A DNA stretch of 64,000 bases from Symsagittifera roscoffensis (taxonomy: Eukaryota > Xenacoelomorpha > Acoela > Convolutidae), in the NCBI RefSeq assembly GCF_963678635.1, contig NC_087065.1, positions 39,495,430 through 39,559,429 of the forward strand. Reading direction: 5' to 3'. Of this stretch, positions 1 through 12,032 are shown one piece after another. Position numbers and translations under genes: made by a program. Within the stretch, counting starts at the first letter, position 1. Each line of letters starts with the position of its first letter. The notes under the pieces are model-generated. The model saw nothing but the letters and a program-made list of their open reading frames with translations. It was not told the origin of the DNA and ran no database searches.

Positions 1-556
1 GTTAAATGTTATTTTAAAATCTAAAAACTATGCCGTTGCAAAACCTTTATAAAATTTGTCTGGGGATTTTCAAGCAGATATTGCGGAATGACGATTTTCT
101 ATTACTTTCGTGCTTGGATTCTTGACTCCCACCCCCTAGCAAAATTTAGGACATGAAAACGAGAAGTAATTCCTTGAATTTCTATAGATTTTGGGTGCGG
201 CAACTTCTCGGCTTTCAAAACGTTTAATAACATCAAATTTCAGGAGTCTTTGATTCAAAACTTGAATCCAGTTAAGACATACCTGTTTGGTTGATACCGT
301 CTAATGCAAAAAAAAATTGCAAAAGAAACAAAGTTTAAAACTCACAATTTTTTTAAAGCATTTTTCCCCTTTTGCTCTCAACTAATTGACCAAAATAGAT
401 TTTTTCCTGCATAGGATGGATATCTATCACCGTGCAAGAAAAATCAATCGATTTGGTTGAGACGACGAGGAGTAGAGTAACCAATTTTAAAGTACTTTCA
501 TAGCTCAATAGTTAAGCACAGTCAAAATTTAATGTGTATAAAGTTTTGAAGTGTAT
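1..556. other. Unannotated AT-rich sequence
   Basis: No exon, repeat end or RNA gene is recognised here. The missing 5' exons of the receptor would be expected in or upstream of this stretch, but no GC-richer open segment resembling an amino-terminal domain is visible. Confidence 0.5.
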
Positions 557-1036
557 CGAGACTGCTCTTATATCAGGGCAAAGCCCTGAATCTTCTGACT
601 GCACCCTATTTATATCGAATAGTTTTGCGGGAAATTAAAATATTGAAAAACTATAATTTTTGGACAATAATGAAGATCAAAGTGTGAAAACTTGAGTCGC
701 ATGAAATTAATACGACCGACTAGCTCAATTCAATTTGGAAGGCTTTCGTTGAGCGGGATAACTGCCACGCATAAGTAATTTGCGTTACGGTTTCAGGATT
801 ATAAGTGAAACCTTCAAACTGCGCATAAATTAGTCCAGAGCATGGCCAAATTTTTAGAGCCCAAAAATTTTGCAAAAAAAAATTGGATATAAAAAACTTG
901 ATTTCAGTGAGTCGATATTTTCAATGGAACATTAAAAATATTTGGTGGAAACTATTTTTTTGTTCGCTAAAACTTGACTGATTAAAAGAACTCCACCAAG
1001 CATAAGTATTAGTTTTTTCGAAAGTCGGAACAAAAA
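557..1036 (-). repeat. Family B repeat copy, reverse, head-to-head partner
   Basis: It opens with the reverse-complemented 3' end of the family (GACTGCTCTTATATCAGGGC followed by AAGCCCTGAA, a hairpin) and closes with the reverse-complemented 5' end (TTCGAAAGTCGGAACA). Family B shares its ends and hairpin with family A but has a different, shorter interior. It is directly followed by a forward copy, so the two form a large inverted repeat. Confidence 0.7.
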
Positions 1037-1480
1037 CTATTGTTCCGACTTTCGAAGAAAGCGCATAATATTTATGCCTAGGGTGTTTTATTATTCAGCC
1101 AACTTTCGACTAATTGAACAGCGTTTTTGGTAGAATATTTTTTACCATCTGAAAGATTTTGTTTTGAGCTCAAAATTATGTTTTTTTTTTGTAGAGTTAC
1201 TGGGGTTTGAAAATTGCTAATTTGGCAGATTTGGGACTTATAACGCGCGCAAGCATCAATTTAATGCGTCCCAAACTAAATTGTTGGCATTAGTTTAGTC
1301 GTTTCAAAATAAAAAAAAGAAGCTTAAAACACCTTTTGTATTTTACTTAGCATGTGGGGATAAAATGAAGAAAAAAGTTTGTGCATTATTTTGTGAATTA
1401 TTCAGCAAAAAAACTCTGTGTTTGACCTCAAAATGCAGTCAGAAGATTCTGGGCTTTGTCTTGATATACGAGCAGTCCTT
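1037..1480 (+). repeat. Family B repeat copy, forward, head-to-head partner
   Basis: It begins TTGTTCCGACTTTCGAAG and ends with a degenerate GGGCTTTGTCTTGATATACG hairpin plus AGCAGTC. The interior matches the reverse copy at 557-1036 (for example the conserved block near TTTTATTATTCAGCC). Confidence 0.7.
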
Positions 1481-1849
1481 TCTCAGTTTCAGTATGTTTT
1501 GACAAAACGATTTTGAGATAACCTTATTTCCTCAAGCTGAATTAGTTTCGACAAAGAATTTGCACTTGTTCAATTCTATACATCTAATAAGAATTAAGCG
1601 CAAAACAAACGTAGAATTCACTATTTCCCAATTTTGCGCTCTTTGCTGCCCTTTTTCTGCCTACCAAAACAAAAAAAAGGTTTACCCTGAACATGCAATT
1701 ATATCCACCATGCGCAAGGTTATAATTGTTCATATACAAAAAAAATGATTATTTTTCGTGTAACCAATTAGGATGAATAGAGTAACAAGCAATTCCACAG
1801 ACTATGAGGACACGCACGAGTTATTTTTAATAGTTTAGTTAATAAACCA
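1481..1849. other. Unannotated intergenic or intronic sequence
   Basis: AT-rich; the short open frames look like chance. Nothing recognised. Confidence 0.5.
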
Positions 1850-2804
1850 CCCGCACTCAGTAAAAAGAGAAAATAATCGATAATATTATAATTATAATCG
1901 TACTTTTAGCAAAATTATAATTAATTATAAGCGCCAATTTTAGATGCTTAAACGATTTATAATCCATTATAATTTCAACATTTTTGGTGACATTTCAATT
2001 AATTATAATCAATTATAATTGATTATAATTTTTCCAAAATCTCTTATAATCTATTATAATAGATTATAATCCTTTTTACTATCAAAATATTATCACAAAA
2101 AAAAATCAGTTATAATGGATTATAATTTAGCTATTCTGCATAAAAATACAGTAAGAATTAAATTTAATGTGAGTTTAAGCTATAAGCAGGGGCGGATCTA
2201 GGACTTTCTCGGGGGAGGGGGGCGGTTTTTCATAAATTTTGTCGACCTTTTTTCTAAGTTGACCAAACTGATTTTATGAGCACTCGTAACTCACTTCAAA
2301 GAGCCCATTTTGATCAAATTTTCTGTGCCGCAGGCAAAATTATGAAAAAAGGTCAAAAAAGGCGTTTTTAGACAATTTTTGGAAAATTTTGATCTAAAAA
2401 TCGCGTTTTTTTTGGCGCGCTCTCCCCCCAAAAAATTGGCGCCAAAGACGCCTTTGGAAAGTTCTTAGGCTCCGTCACCAAAAATGAATATCTCAAGAGA
2501 GTTCAAAGGGGGAAACCCAGCGCCCACCCGTGAAAAGAATTAAAGCGATGACACAACTGTTGAATAAAAATGGATTATAATCCATTATAATGGATTATAA
2601 TTCAATAAACTTGGAGAAAAAATCTTTTCAAAAAATAATCGATTTTAATCGATTATAAACGATTATAATGATTTTTATTGTTTCGAAAAATAGCAACATT
2701 ATAATCCATTTTTGATCGATTATAATCAATTCTTTTTGAAATTTATGGAGACTGACAATAAAATTCCATTATAATCTATTATTTTCTCTTTTTACTGAGT
2801 GTGG
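1850..2804. mobile_element. Family E: TIR element built of TTATAATC repeats, with nested insertion
   Basis: The two ends are inverted copies of one another: CACTCAGTAAAAAGAGAAAA at the left (about 1854) and TTTTCTCTTTTTACTGAGTG at the right (about 2780), extending to roughly 28 bp with one or two mismatches. Between them lie dense palindromic units of the type TTATAATCGATTATAATC (1878-2125 and 2570-2790). The middle is interrupted by a family C element. No transposase is present, so it is non-autonomous. No clear target-site duplication was found. Similar unit-rich patches without the ends occur at 16.85 and 18.1 kb. Confidence 0.7.
2188..2534 (+). mobile_element. Family C hAT-like MITE nested in family E
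   Basis: The left end CAGGGGCGGATCTAGGAC is the family C terminus. The interior (GTCGACC, TTTTGGCGCGCTC, GCGCCAAAGACGCC, 'ATGAATATCTCAA' block) matches copies at 27.1, 31.2, 52.4 and 57.0 kb. The right end has decayed to a CAGCGCCCACCCGTG-like form. Its position inside the TTATAATC array shows that it inserted after that element. Confidence 0.65.
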
Positions 2805-3369
2805 GCACTCTATTTTGCCTCGAAAAAATTATAGCTTTTGAAACACACAGTCCTAATGATTGCTTAAGAACATTTCTCAATTGAGTTTTTTAATCAACAA
2901 GGCGAACACAATTTAGGATTGTTGATCATATTTTTTTGTTTTTTTAAGTGTTCAAAGTTTTGCAATTTAAGTTAACAGCGTAAGTGTATAATGGTAACTT
3001 CTACGCATCATTTCCGTTTTTTTGCGGCCTGAACTTTGCGCAATTCCTAAGTTCCAGAAATCCGTCAGATTGCATTTTAATGCGACTGTGAAGTGATTTA
3101 GTCTTCCGCTATCAGTCGCAAAATCGGCAATTCGAGGCAAATCGTGAGCTGCGTTCGCTGCTTTCAACGGCGAGGCAACTTTTGCCAGCCAGAGAAGTTA
3201 CCAAAAACTGCTTATTGGCCTTTAACTAAGAGGCAATCACAACAGCGTCTCGTCGTATTGTATTGAAATAATCATCTGTTAGCCGTTTCCCTCGTGAATG
3301 AATCGTAGATATATAATGTTTTTGTTTCAAAATTATATAAAACTATAATTGTTTTGCGTTTTTTGTTAG
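2805..3369. other. Sequence upstream of exon 1
   Basis: A slightly GC-richer patch (about 2970-3260) carries only short open frames and no iGluR-like residues. The 3' end is the polypyrimidine tract and AG acceptor of exon 1. Confidence 0.5.
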
Positions 3370-3629
3370 ACTGTCAGAAAAGTCAATCAGTAAAAGCGGC
3401 TCTGGTAGGGTTGCCCCGGCTGACATTCTTTCACACCGCCTTCAACACCACCCCATCCTCCTCCCTCTCCCCCGCCTCAACATCATCTCCACCTTCGTCG
3501 TCGTCCTCTTCCTTCTCTAATAACCCAGCCACCGAGCTCATTCTGCAGGCCCTCAAAGCAGACTCCACTGCGGAGTATGTGTTCATAGCTCTGGGGTCAG
3601 AAGCGGCCGTGACTGGAATTTTCAAACAG
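3370..3629 (+). CDS. iGluR exon 1 seen: second half of amino-terminal domain
   Basis: A TTTTTTGTTAG acceptor precedes it and CAG|GTAATG follows. It encodes residues 1-87 and begins with the last two bases of a split codon, so an upstream exon must exist. The end (TAEYVFIALGSEAAVTGIFK) is the strand-helix unit of the iGluR LIVBP-like domain that precedes the 'tWvl' strand. In the middle sits a low-complexity insert of about 28 residues, rich in Ser, Pro and Thr with a run of six serines, probably a surface loop. An alternative acceptor at 3375-3377 would shorten the exon by 8 bases and change the incoming phase from 1 to 0. Confidence 0.8.
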
Positions 3630-4446
3630 GTAATGCCTGCACATATATCTTTTAAAAAAGTGGCTGTCAAGTTGTACAATGCGTTGAAAATCTTTCAAAA
3701 TTATAGTTTAAACTCATTCAAACTTATGCCTGACAATGTGGAAATCTGAATTTTTTTCGCGTCTGAAAACAAGGGCGATTTACAATTTTTTCTAGATAGG
3801 AGGGATGCCAATTTTTTTTTTGATAATTCTATGTTTTTTTTTAACTTAACCATTTTTTTTCATAAGGATATCAAAGCATTACAAAGATCCTATATTGCCA
3901 GATTTTTTGAGCTGTTTTTAGGCATTCTTGTTGGTGAAAATTGGACAAAAATACACCCCTATAACCCCTTTGGTAATATTTAGTAGTCTTTTTTCATAAC
4001 AACATATGAGAACTAAATATAATCAACATATAATCATTGGTAGTTTCAAATTTTCGAGAATATTCAAAATATTTTTCAAGTTTGTCGGGCAAAAAGGGTG
4101 TCAATTGTAAAATAAAACCAAAGGGGGGATTTGTCTGCCCCTTACTCTGCCAGGTGACCCTGAATTACGCATATTATATATTACAGATACTTTTTGAGAT
4201 GTTAATCCGGTCGAACTCTGATTTATGCACCAATTAGTGTTCGGCTCAAGCCATAAAGAGCGTTGTGTGGCTCGCTACTATCCTGAAAACTACCCCTGAT
4301 ACCCCATTACTCCACTCCCTAATGGTCACCATCCCTATTAAGTGACCGAAATTTTAAATTAAACTTTAAATTTCATGGAAATTTTTTATGATTTCATTGG
4401 AGCAGAACTGAAAAGTAATTGATAGTTTTTATCTAATGTTTTTCAG
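3630..4446 (+). other. Intron 1
   Basis: GT-AG, 817 bases, phase 0. AT-rich; no repeat family recognised. Confidence 0.75.
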
Positions 4447-4500
4447 GCTATCGCTACAGATCTGGTTTCAGGAAGCATCACATGGGTCCTTTCCACACCG
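4447..4500 (+). CDS. iGluR exon 2: amino-terminal domain strand
   Basis: An 18-codon exon between a TTTTTCAG acceptor and a CCG|GTTAGT donor, phase 0 on both sides. It encodes AIATDLVSGSITWVLSTP. This is the conserved iGluR amino-terminal domain segment in which a helix ends and the 'y/tWvl..' strand begins (compare the 'gyVWLVGE' segment of NMDA receptors). Residues 88-105 of the visible protein. Confidence 0.85.
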
Positions 4501-6972
4501 GTTAGTTTATTTTCGTTCACACAAATAAGTTTGAACTTAAATGCTAAGTCAAATACTTTTTAACACCTGCAAGGTTCGTCATTTTTGAAAAACTAGTTCC
4601 CACGGCAGGAAAAAATCTGGCAAAAGATGCACCCTGAAATAATAGTGATGATATAATGCAATCACATGGAATTGCGACCAATTGAAGAATCAGATATTGG
4701 CCAAAGTTGAGAAATGAAATTGGGAAATATTTCAGGCAAAAGTATAAACTGTATTTTTCAAATTTCGAATTTGTAAAATTTTGATCCACCCAGCCGTATT
4801 TGGTCGGGTCAAACACCGTGAATTTATAGTAATATCAACCTGAACTGAACTTAAAAACTGAGTCTGAACGTAAAAACCTGAACTGTTTTTTATTTATAGT
4901 GTTAGTGTTTCATGTTTTTAGTCTACAAAGGTACTAACTAACTAATAAACAGCTGCCGAATTTCATGACCTGCGAGGCATTATTGATCGTTTCAGTCTGG
5001 GGTTGTTCTCATGTCCAAAGAACCGAATGGCTTCAATTTTTCAAACAATCAACATACTTTAAACACTTCAAAACTACCTGGTTTTTCAGCTTAATTCTTT
5101 GGCGTTATAAAATTTCGGTTAATTGATATCATTTATGGGGATTCGGTCTTTTGGGCATGAGGAATTCCCCCTTACAGTGTATCTATACAGAAAGCAGCCA
5201 TTGACCTCTGAGCTCTGCGTCTTATTTTCCAGTCTACTTGCGATAGCGTACTCGCGAGCAAACAATTTTAGTTAAAATCTACCCACTTTTAATTCAGTTA
5301 TTGCACGTATAGGAGCAAAAAAGCATTTTCTCCCCCTCAATATTTTGTAAGGAATGTTGTACAAGGAGGGGGATCTAATTTTTTTTGTGGGGTGGGAGGG
5401 GGATACGTATTATAAACATTTTCCGACCAAATACATTTTCTGAGCTCTGCTTAAACGTCAAAAAGACGGAATTTAGGCAGTTTTTGGGCAGTTTTCCAAT
5501 GTTTTTGCAATTGTATTTTCTCAATAAATTTGCTCTTTTCAACGAATTTGCTCTTTTCAGCGGTCAAAGGGTACCTTCTTACCTTTGGTACCATTTACGG
5601 CATGCATTTTACGCAAGCCGAGGGAATGCATATATTATGAGAAGAACATTGGTCGTCTGTTCTACAATTAAAAACGCTAGCGCATAAAACGAAAGCAGCG
5701 GTGAATTTATAATCTATCCCTCAGGAATTCAATCTCCCAACATTCAAAGATTTTTTCGGTTTTTGATACTAATTTAGGATACATACCCGAAATAAATTAT
5801 ATGTTTTTTCAATTGCCGCCTTTGCTTCCAATATGTTCTAGTTTTTAGAGTGGATGGCACAGCCAAAAAACATTCTCCATTTTTTTTACTAAACAGGTTA
5901 TTTTTAGCTTTTTGGATAAGTTCAAAAATCAATTTGGTCCGCTATAAAACTCAAGTTAGTTGATGCAGGCTTCGACAACCACGTTATAAATCCCCCTCCT
6001 ACCACCACCACCTCGCAAAAATCTTACATCCACCCTCAACAAACAGTTACTAGAATTATCTAAGAGAGCTCAATTTGCCTGAATTTTTTGAGTTCAGGGC
6101 AAAATTAGGTTTGTTTTAATAACTTCGAAGAATAGCTGTTATGAATTGGTCAATCAAATGAAAATAGTTCAAAAAAGGTTGATTTTGAATTTGGACAAAG
6201 AGCTCCGCCAAAAGCAATGGAAATTAACTAAGTTTTAGTCACCAACCTTTTTAATTATTTGCCACTTTTCTAGCTGCTCATGTGACGTTGATTCGCCCGC
6301 GGGCTTAGCCTTTAGCATGCGTGTCTTTTAGCATAGCGCTAATTGCTTTAGCCAGGTATTCAATTAAACCATCATCCTAATTGTGTCAGTTACCAATAAT
6401 TTAAAAAGCTTTAGAAATCAAATAGGGTTTGAAGTTCCCTATTCGTCTAAATTAATGTTCGTTTAATTGGAAACCGAAACACAGGCTAGGAAAACAGTCC
6501 CTTCGCCTATACTCTTGAGCTTTTTTTGTTTTTCATTCCATTCCCCTCAAGTTCCGGAGAGTTATTGGCAATGAAACTCCTCAAAAACCCGCGTATTGTC
6601 AAATCAGAATGACTTTTAAAAGCAAGAATACTGCAAGATTTTGATATGAATATGCTGAAATTTGATTTGTTGAAGCTGCTTTCAACTCCAATAGTTCCAA
6701 GGCACTTATTACTAACTCCAAAACAACAGTCGAGCACATATTTTAGAGAATGTTGCATAAAATTCGAATGACGTTTTTCCCCCAGTAATTTTTTACCTGC
6801 ATGATTAAAGTTTCTGACAACCTTGGTTTTGAAGTTGAAATATTCATGAAGTTCAAAACCGAATTCCATATTGGTATTCAATATTTTAAATCGCAGTATT
6901 GGCGTTCGAATTTTTTGCAACTTTCTTTTCGATGTCTGTGTCATGTGACATAACTAGTGTTTTTGTTTCCAG
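4501..6972 (+). other. Intron 2
   Basis: GT-AG, 2.47 kb, phase 0. AT-rich with short G- and C-runs near 5.38 kb and 6.0 kb. A 145-codon open stretch on the - strand (6507-6944) has AT-driven composition and no family features, so it is not called as a gene. Confidence 0.7.
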
Positions 6973-7113
6973 CAAGGACTCAACTTCACCCAGCTGCCTG
7001 CGAGGAGCACTTCGGCGACAGTGACTGTGTTGCGCCCTTCTGTTCAGAGGAGCAGCTTCAATGACCTCCCCTCTTCTATCAACTCATTCAACCAGGCACT
7101 CGCACTCACCCAG
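6973..7113 (+). CDS. iGluR exon 3: amino-terminal domain
   Basis: 47 codons between a TTTGTTTCCAG acceptor and a CAG|GTAGCA donor, phase 0 both sides; residues 106-152. It starts QGLNFTQLPARSTSATVTVL (NFT is a potential N-glycosylation site) and ends FNQALALTQ. It matches the part of the domain where a 'G...' strand is followed by 'l.f..l......yD', and exon 4 continues with the expected VYDAM motif. Confidence 0.87.
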
Positions 7114-8824
7114 GTAGCAAAAACAGAATCTCAAAACTGTTTTAAAGTCACCCAAAGGCATTTTTTCAGCATTTTTCCTCCCCTACCACCACCTTAGATC
7201 ACAGTACCGAATGTTACACCTCTGGTTACTTCGTAGTATCAAAATGACTCATCAAGTACAATGTTCAACCTAAAAATGAAATCCTCCCCTCCCTCAAAAA
7301 TTGTTGATTTAGATCAGATATAATAAAAAGAGTTTATTAATTGCGTAGCTAGGAAAAAGCCTGTCCAAAAATATTTAGCAGCATATATGATTTTGTTTGG
7401 AAGAAATTATCACTTGGAGAACTTTTTGGAGGCTAAGAAAAAAATGGGTTTTTTGGGCACGCCTACCATCAAATTTACAGTATATTGGTGACAACAGCTC
7501 CTTTGGAAAAAAGGTTAAGAGTTGGTGGATATTGTATAAGCAGTCCCCCTCTCTCTTCATTTCGTTAAACTGCTGTGCCACAAGTTTATTGTATTATAAG
7601 GATTTTTGTCCAAGCTCTTAATGAGGTTGCTATTTCAGCGTCCAACTTTGGTTCTTCAGGTGAATGAATTGTAAATTCTGAAATGGTTTGACATCTATTG
7701 CAACAGCGCTGTCCGGGCAATCAGCCGATATAGCATAAAATTGAAGTATCGTTAATATTATAAAAAATGGAGAGTCTTAGAAAAACTGTTTCATTGCAAA
7801 CTCGAATAATCTGCAAAAATATTGAGGCGAAAAAATCCTAGGTAATGCATCAACATTCAATTTAAAGTTAAAGCCAATAGAAATTAATTGTTTCATCGGC
7901 TTTTTGACTGCGAACACGCTGTATCGGCATACTTATTATCATACCATTGTAAATGTCCAACTTAACTCGACATAACATAGTCAAATGCATGAATTGAAAA
8001 AATTTGGCGTTCAGAAATAATAGTGTCAATTTAGTACGAAGTTATGGAAAATTGGACGACAAAAAGTTTCTTTAGATATGCACAATAGTTTTCAAAAACG
8101 CGGGTCTAGTTTCACTAAAAACAAACTATGACTAGTGGCGAGCTTCTAATTCCCTTAAATTTCATGTAATTTTACAAACTTCTAATGGTTAACTCCAATG
8201 GCTAAATTTTCTGTTCCCATACTGTAAGTGTAAGATACTAATTTTTTGGTACTCGACTAATTTCCTTGAAAGCACCATGTTGGCAATTATGAAACAAAAG
8301 AATCAGATTATTTTCTTACGCTTAACATTTGAATAAGATTGAGATTATCAGTCTGACTTTCAAAAAAGTTACAGAATATTTATACTTGTGTGTTGTGTTG
8401 TACAGTTGTTTTTTTTTAAATTCTGACTTTTAATTGAAAAATTTTGAGATAATTTTCAACTCGTTGTACTGAGTTAAAAGTTAAACATATTTTTCGCCTG
8501 TGGTTTTTTTGTACAATTATGGGCACATGAAAAATTCCAGTTTTGACAATTTTAAAAACATAACGCGCAATATGTTAAGTTCTTTAAACGACAAAAATTG
8601 AATTAATTTCATCGTTAATTTGATCAATCGTTTTTTCCCGATAATTCTAACAATTTTCTGAACTAGAAATTACTTATCCAGTTATAAGGGGCAATCGGAA
8701 CAGTCAAAGACTGGCAGCGATATACAAACTTATCAGGGCCATAGTTTGTTTTTAAGTTAGTGCTCGGCGTGATTTCTTCTCAAAAAAAACTTACTATACA
8801 AAATTGCAGTATATAAAAACTATA

Positions 8825-9352
8825 CAAGACTGCTCGTATCAGGGCGAAGCCCTGAATGTTCCGACCGCCTTTTAAGGTTTTATGGAGCAGTAATAACATT
8901 AAAAAATTTAATGTAATTAAAATATATGAAATTTGTTTTCTAAAATTTGAAATTTTTATGAAAATCATCCCCCCACACGCCACTTAAAGTACAAAAAGAT
9001 AGATTTAGCTCCTTGTAACAAATCAATTATGGCAAATAAGCTTCTTTCAACCAATTTGGAACGATTTTAAGACGGATTAACTCTCCGCTTACGCGTTAAT
9101 AGCGCAAAATTATCGCGCATTAATTGTCCAAAATTGGCCAAAATGGCAATCTTTAAACCCCCATAACTTTACCAAAAATGATTACAGGTAAAATATCTTT
9201 TCAACTTTAAGCTTAAGACAACAATACCTTTTGAATGATATTAAAAAATTCCGTCAAAAATGGCTAGTTAAAAAGTAGAAATTTGTCTGAAGAAAAAAAA
9301 ACCCACCCCGAGCACAAATACTCCGTTACTTTCATTTCGAAAGTCGGAACAA
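8825..9352 (-). mobile_element. Family A repeat, reverse, near full length
   Basis: It starts CAAGACTGCTCGTATC plus the AGGGCGAAGCCCT hairpin (3' end reversed) and ends ATTTCGAAAGTCGGAACAA (5' end reversed). The interior has all the family blocks: TTACTGCTCCATAAA-type (reversed), GCCACTTAAAGTAC, TCCGCTTACGCGTTAATAGC and CACCCCGAGCACAAATA. No open reading frame is shared between copies. Confidence 0.85.
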
Positions 9353-9811
9353 TAAAATTTTAGAATACACTGATCAGAATCTTGTTAAATTAAATCGAAT
9401 GTTAATGCTTGGGTTAATTTAATTTCAGACAACTTTGTAAGTTGTAATTAAGATAATTTGATCTAACTTTTTAAACATATGAAATTGTTCAGTTCACTGA
9501 GCTCAAATATATACCTATTTAAACAGCCCTCAAACTAATCAATAAAAAATGAGAACGTCTATATCAGCAGTTTGCCCAATTCTGATAAAATGGTGTTCGC
9601 TTAAATTTTAATTATTTTTTCTATCCAACAAAAATTACACCGTAATGAATTGAGAGAAACTATTTGATTTAGAGCAGCCAACAGCACAAAAAAATTATGT
9701 TTCACTCGACATTGCATAGGGGCATCAATTTTTATGAAACCTGTTCGAAACACATGAATAGGTGTGAGCAGTTATGTTTTAGTTTATGAAAAAATATTTA
9801 TTTAGTTTATT

Positions 9812-9907
9812 ACCCAGCCCAGAAAAATAACCAAAAAAATTGCATGTGGTTCTTAAACAGGGGCACAACAGCTCTTGTGTTGGTCCTTTCCACCGTGGAT
9901 AAATGGA
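9812..9907 (+). repeat. Family F SINE-like fragment
   Basis: About 95 bases, from ACCCAGCCCAGAAAAATAAC to CGTGGATAAATGG, nearly identical to the tail part of the copy at 50949-51079. It lacks the upstream B-box-like segment seen there, so it is 5'-truncated, as expected of a retroposed SINE. Confidence 0.55.
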
Positions 9908-11798
9908 ACCCGTTTTTTTCTTCAGAAAAATATTTCTACTTGCACTACCCCAGCCTGTTTTGCGTGAACGCATTTATTCCAGGAGTAATTTCAAATATAC
10001 CGAACCAAATTAACATTTTAGACAAAAAGTGTTTAATAATTGCAGTATTTTGCGTTTTCTGTTTGTTTTGCCGACCATTTGAAAAGAACAGAGGAGCTTG
10101 TATTCGGCTGTGGTATAGTTTTTTTTTCTTTTTTTGTTTGTCATGCAAATTTAGTTACCACAAATAATCATCGGAATGTGTCGGGTGATATATCCTATAA
10201 AAGCCTTTTCCTTTGTGATTCGAACGACATTAAGAGTTTTTGAAAAATATTTTCTCCTTGCTTAGAGAAATTTGCTTAAAATCAAAAACTTCAACAAAAA
10301 ACTTCTGCAAAAAGTTTTAAAAATTATGAAATTTAAAAAAAAATTATTTTGTGCGATTTTTTTGTTTTTCTTGTGATGTTTCTACAAAAAAAATCCTTTG
10401 CAAATGACTTTTTTTACTATGACTGTAGAAAATGCTTAAGGTCTGTTTTTCATTCGGATCTTTTTATCACAACACGCAGAAAAACGACACTGAATTGAAA
10501 AAACTTTTATTTTTTATTTTTAAGACTATGGTCGGAATATTCTGTGTTTTTGTACAGTAAAAACCAACTTTGTTTTTCAACTATGTTTAGCCATTAAAAA
10601 TTGTCTATAAAAAACACGACAATCAACAGAATTTTGATTGATTTGAAGCTTCGAGAAAATTGTTTCCATTACTGTTACAAACGTAAGATTATTGCAGCAG
10701 TAATGCTTCAATTCTGCAACGATACTGGAAAAAACTTATTAGTTTCCATATTCTAGTCAGATAAAAACAGTAAATTACTGATTTACTTCCTTATACAGAA
10801 CTTAAAAATTTCTTAAATTTGTTGTTTTAGTTTGACAGTACTGATTACCTATATGATTTTAACCCGGGAAGCACCAAAAACTTAATTATTTTGCTTCAAA
10901 TCAAATCCTAAAAAGTTTTCTAATAGACATTGAACTGAAGGTAAAAATACCGCGAGCATTAATGTTTGTTACCCTTTCTATGACAGTTTTTTAAGAAAGT
11001 CAGGGCATGCTTTTTACCGGAGAAGAAATCAACAGTACCCGATACTTTAACAGACCAGTTTTAGTTTGTGGTGGAGGATATAATCATTTTGAATACATTT
11101 TCGATGGATGATGTTCTTAGATTTTTGAAAATCCATATTCTATTATGTACTTCATATGGTGTCATCTTGGTATATTCAATAAACGGGTTTTTAAGTCTTA
11201 GTTCTCGTGCCTTCTATCACAACTTACATGTATACCAGTTTAAGTCAAAATAAATAAAACTGCTACTAGTTGATTAAAAAAACAAATATATTTGAAGAGC
11301 TCTATTTTAATTTGATTCGAGGTAAATAGGTCAAAAACAATAGTAAGAGAAAAATTTATCATAACGTTGTTCTTTAGTACTTTTTTTCATTGATTCATTT
11401 AACTCAAAATCTGTATAATAAACACAAATAAAAACAATTGAGATCAAGAGTTAAACGCACCAGTAGACGGAAACTAATTAGAAGTTTTAAAATAGTTATT
11501 TGCAGCACTGTAAGTTGCAGTTGAAACTCTTAACAATTAGACAAGACTGTCGTTAGTTTTTTGAACTCACTGTACAATTTATTTTAGTCACACTAACCTG
11601 TGTAAAATCAGTAATATAATTTCACCTAATAGCCAAAAAAAGCGTATTTGCTATCGAGTTTTGAATCTTCTGACATATGTTGCCTATCTGAAATTATAAT
11701 TTATCTAAATCAATTGAAAGTATGCTAACCTATCAAAATTCAAAATCAACCAACAAGCTTTTTCAATATAGACTATTCAAATCAAGTCTACTTTACAG

Positions 11799-12032
11799 GC
11801 CTTGGACAAAGACGTTTACGATGCAATGTCTTACGTTGCAACTGCCATTCACACTTTGGGGGACAAAGTTACTCTTCCCCAGAAAAACAACTTCACATGT
11901 TGGCCCGCAGACAACAGTCGTGGGGGGTCAGTATCGTCGGGGGGATACAATCCTGGGACATCAGGGGGGCTATATAGCAACTCCCCAAACCAATGGAGTG
12001 GCGGAAAACAACTATACAACAATCTGCGAGCG
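11799..12032 (+). CDS. iGluR exon 4: amino-terminal domain
   Basis: 78 codons between a CTTTACAG acceptor and a GCG|GTAGGA donor, phase 0 both sides; residues 153-230. It begins ALDKDVYDAMSYVATAIHTL, the iGluR 'vYDAv....aih.l' helix. It then has NNFTCW (glycosylation site plus the conserved Cys-Trp), a Gly/Ser-rich loop and QWSGGKQLYNNLRA, matching the 'W..G..l...l' segment. The Gly/Ser-rich insert is longer than in vertebrate receptors. Confidence 0.93.

Larger units (their letters stand above)
7114..11798 (+). other. Intron 3
   Basis: GT-AG, 4.7 kb, phase 0. It holds a reverse family A copy (8825-9352) and a family F fragment (9812-9907); the rest is AT-rich with nothing recognised. Confidence 0.75.

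Noticed and set aside
2967-3167. GC-richer patch upstream of exon 1 as a possible 5' receptor exon
   Set aside because: None of the frames shows amino-terminal-domain features and no fitting splice pair was seen.
6507-6944. 145-codon open frame on the - strand next to exon 3
   Set aside because: Composition follows the AT-rich intron, no recognisable domain, and it lies within a well-supported intron. Probably chance.
9844-10167. 107-codon open frame on the + strand
   Set aside because: Its start is the family F SINE-like repeat, and the rest is AT-rich low complexity rich in Phe and Lys.
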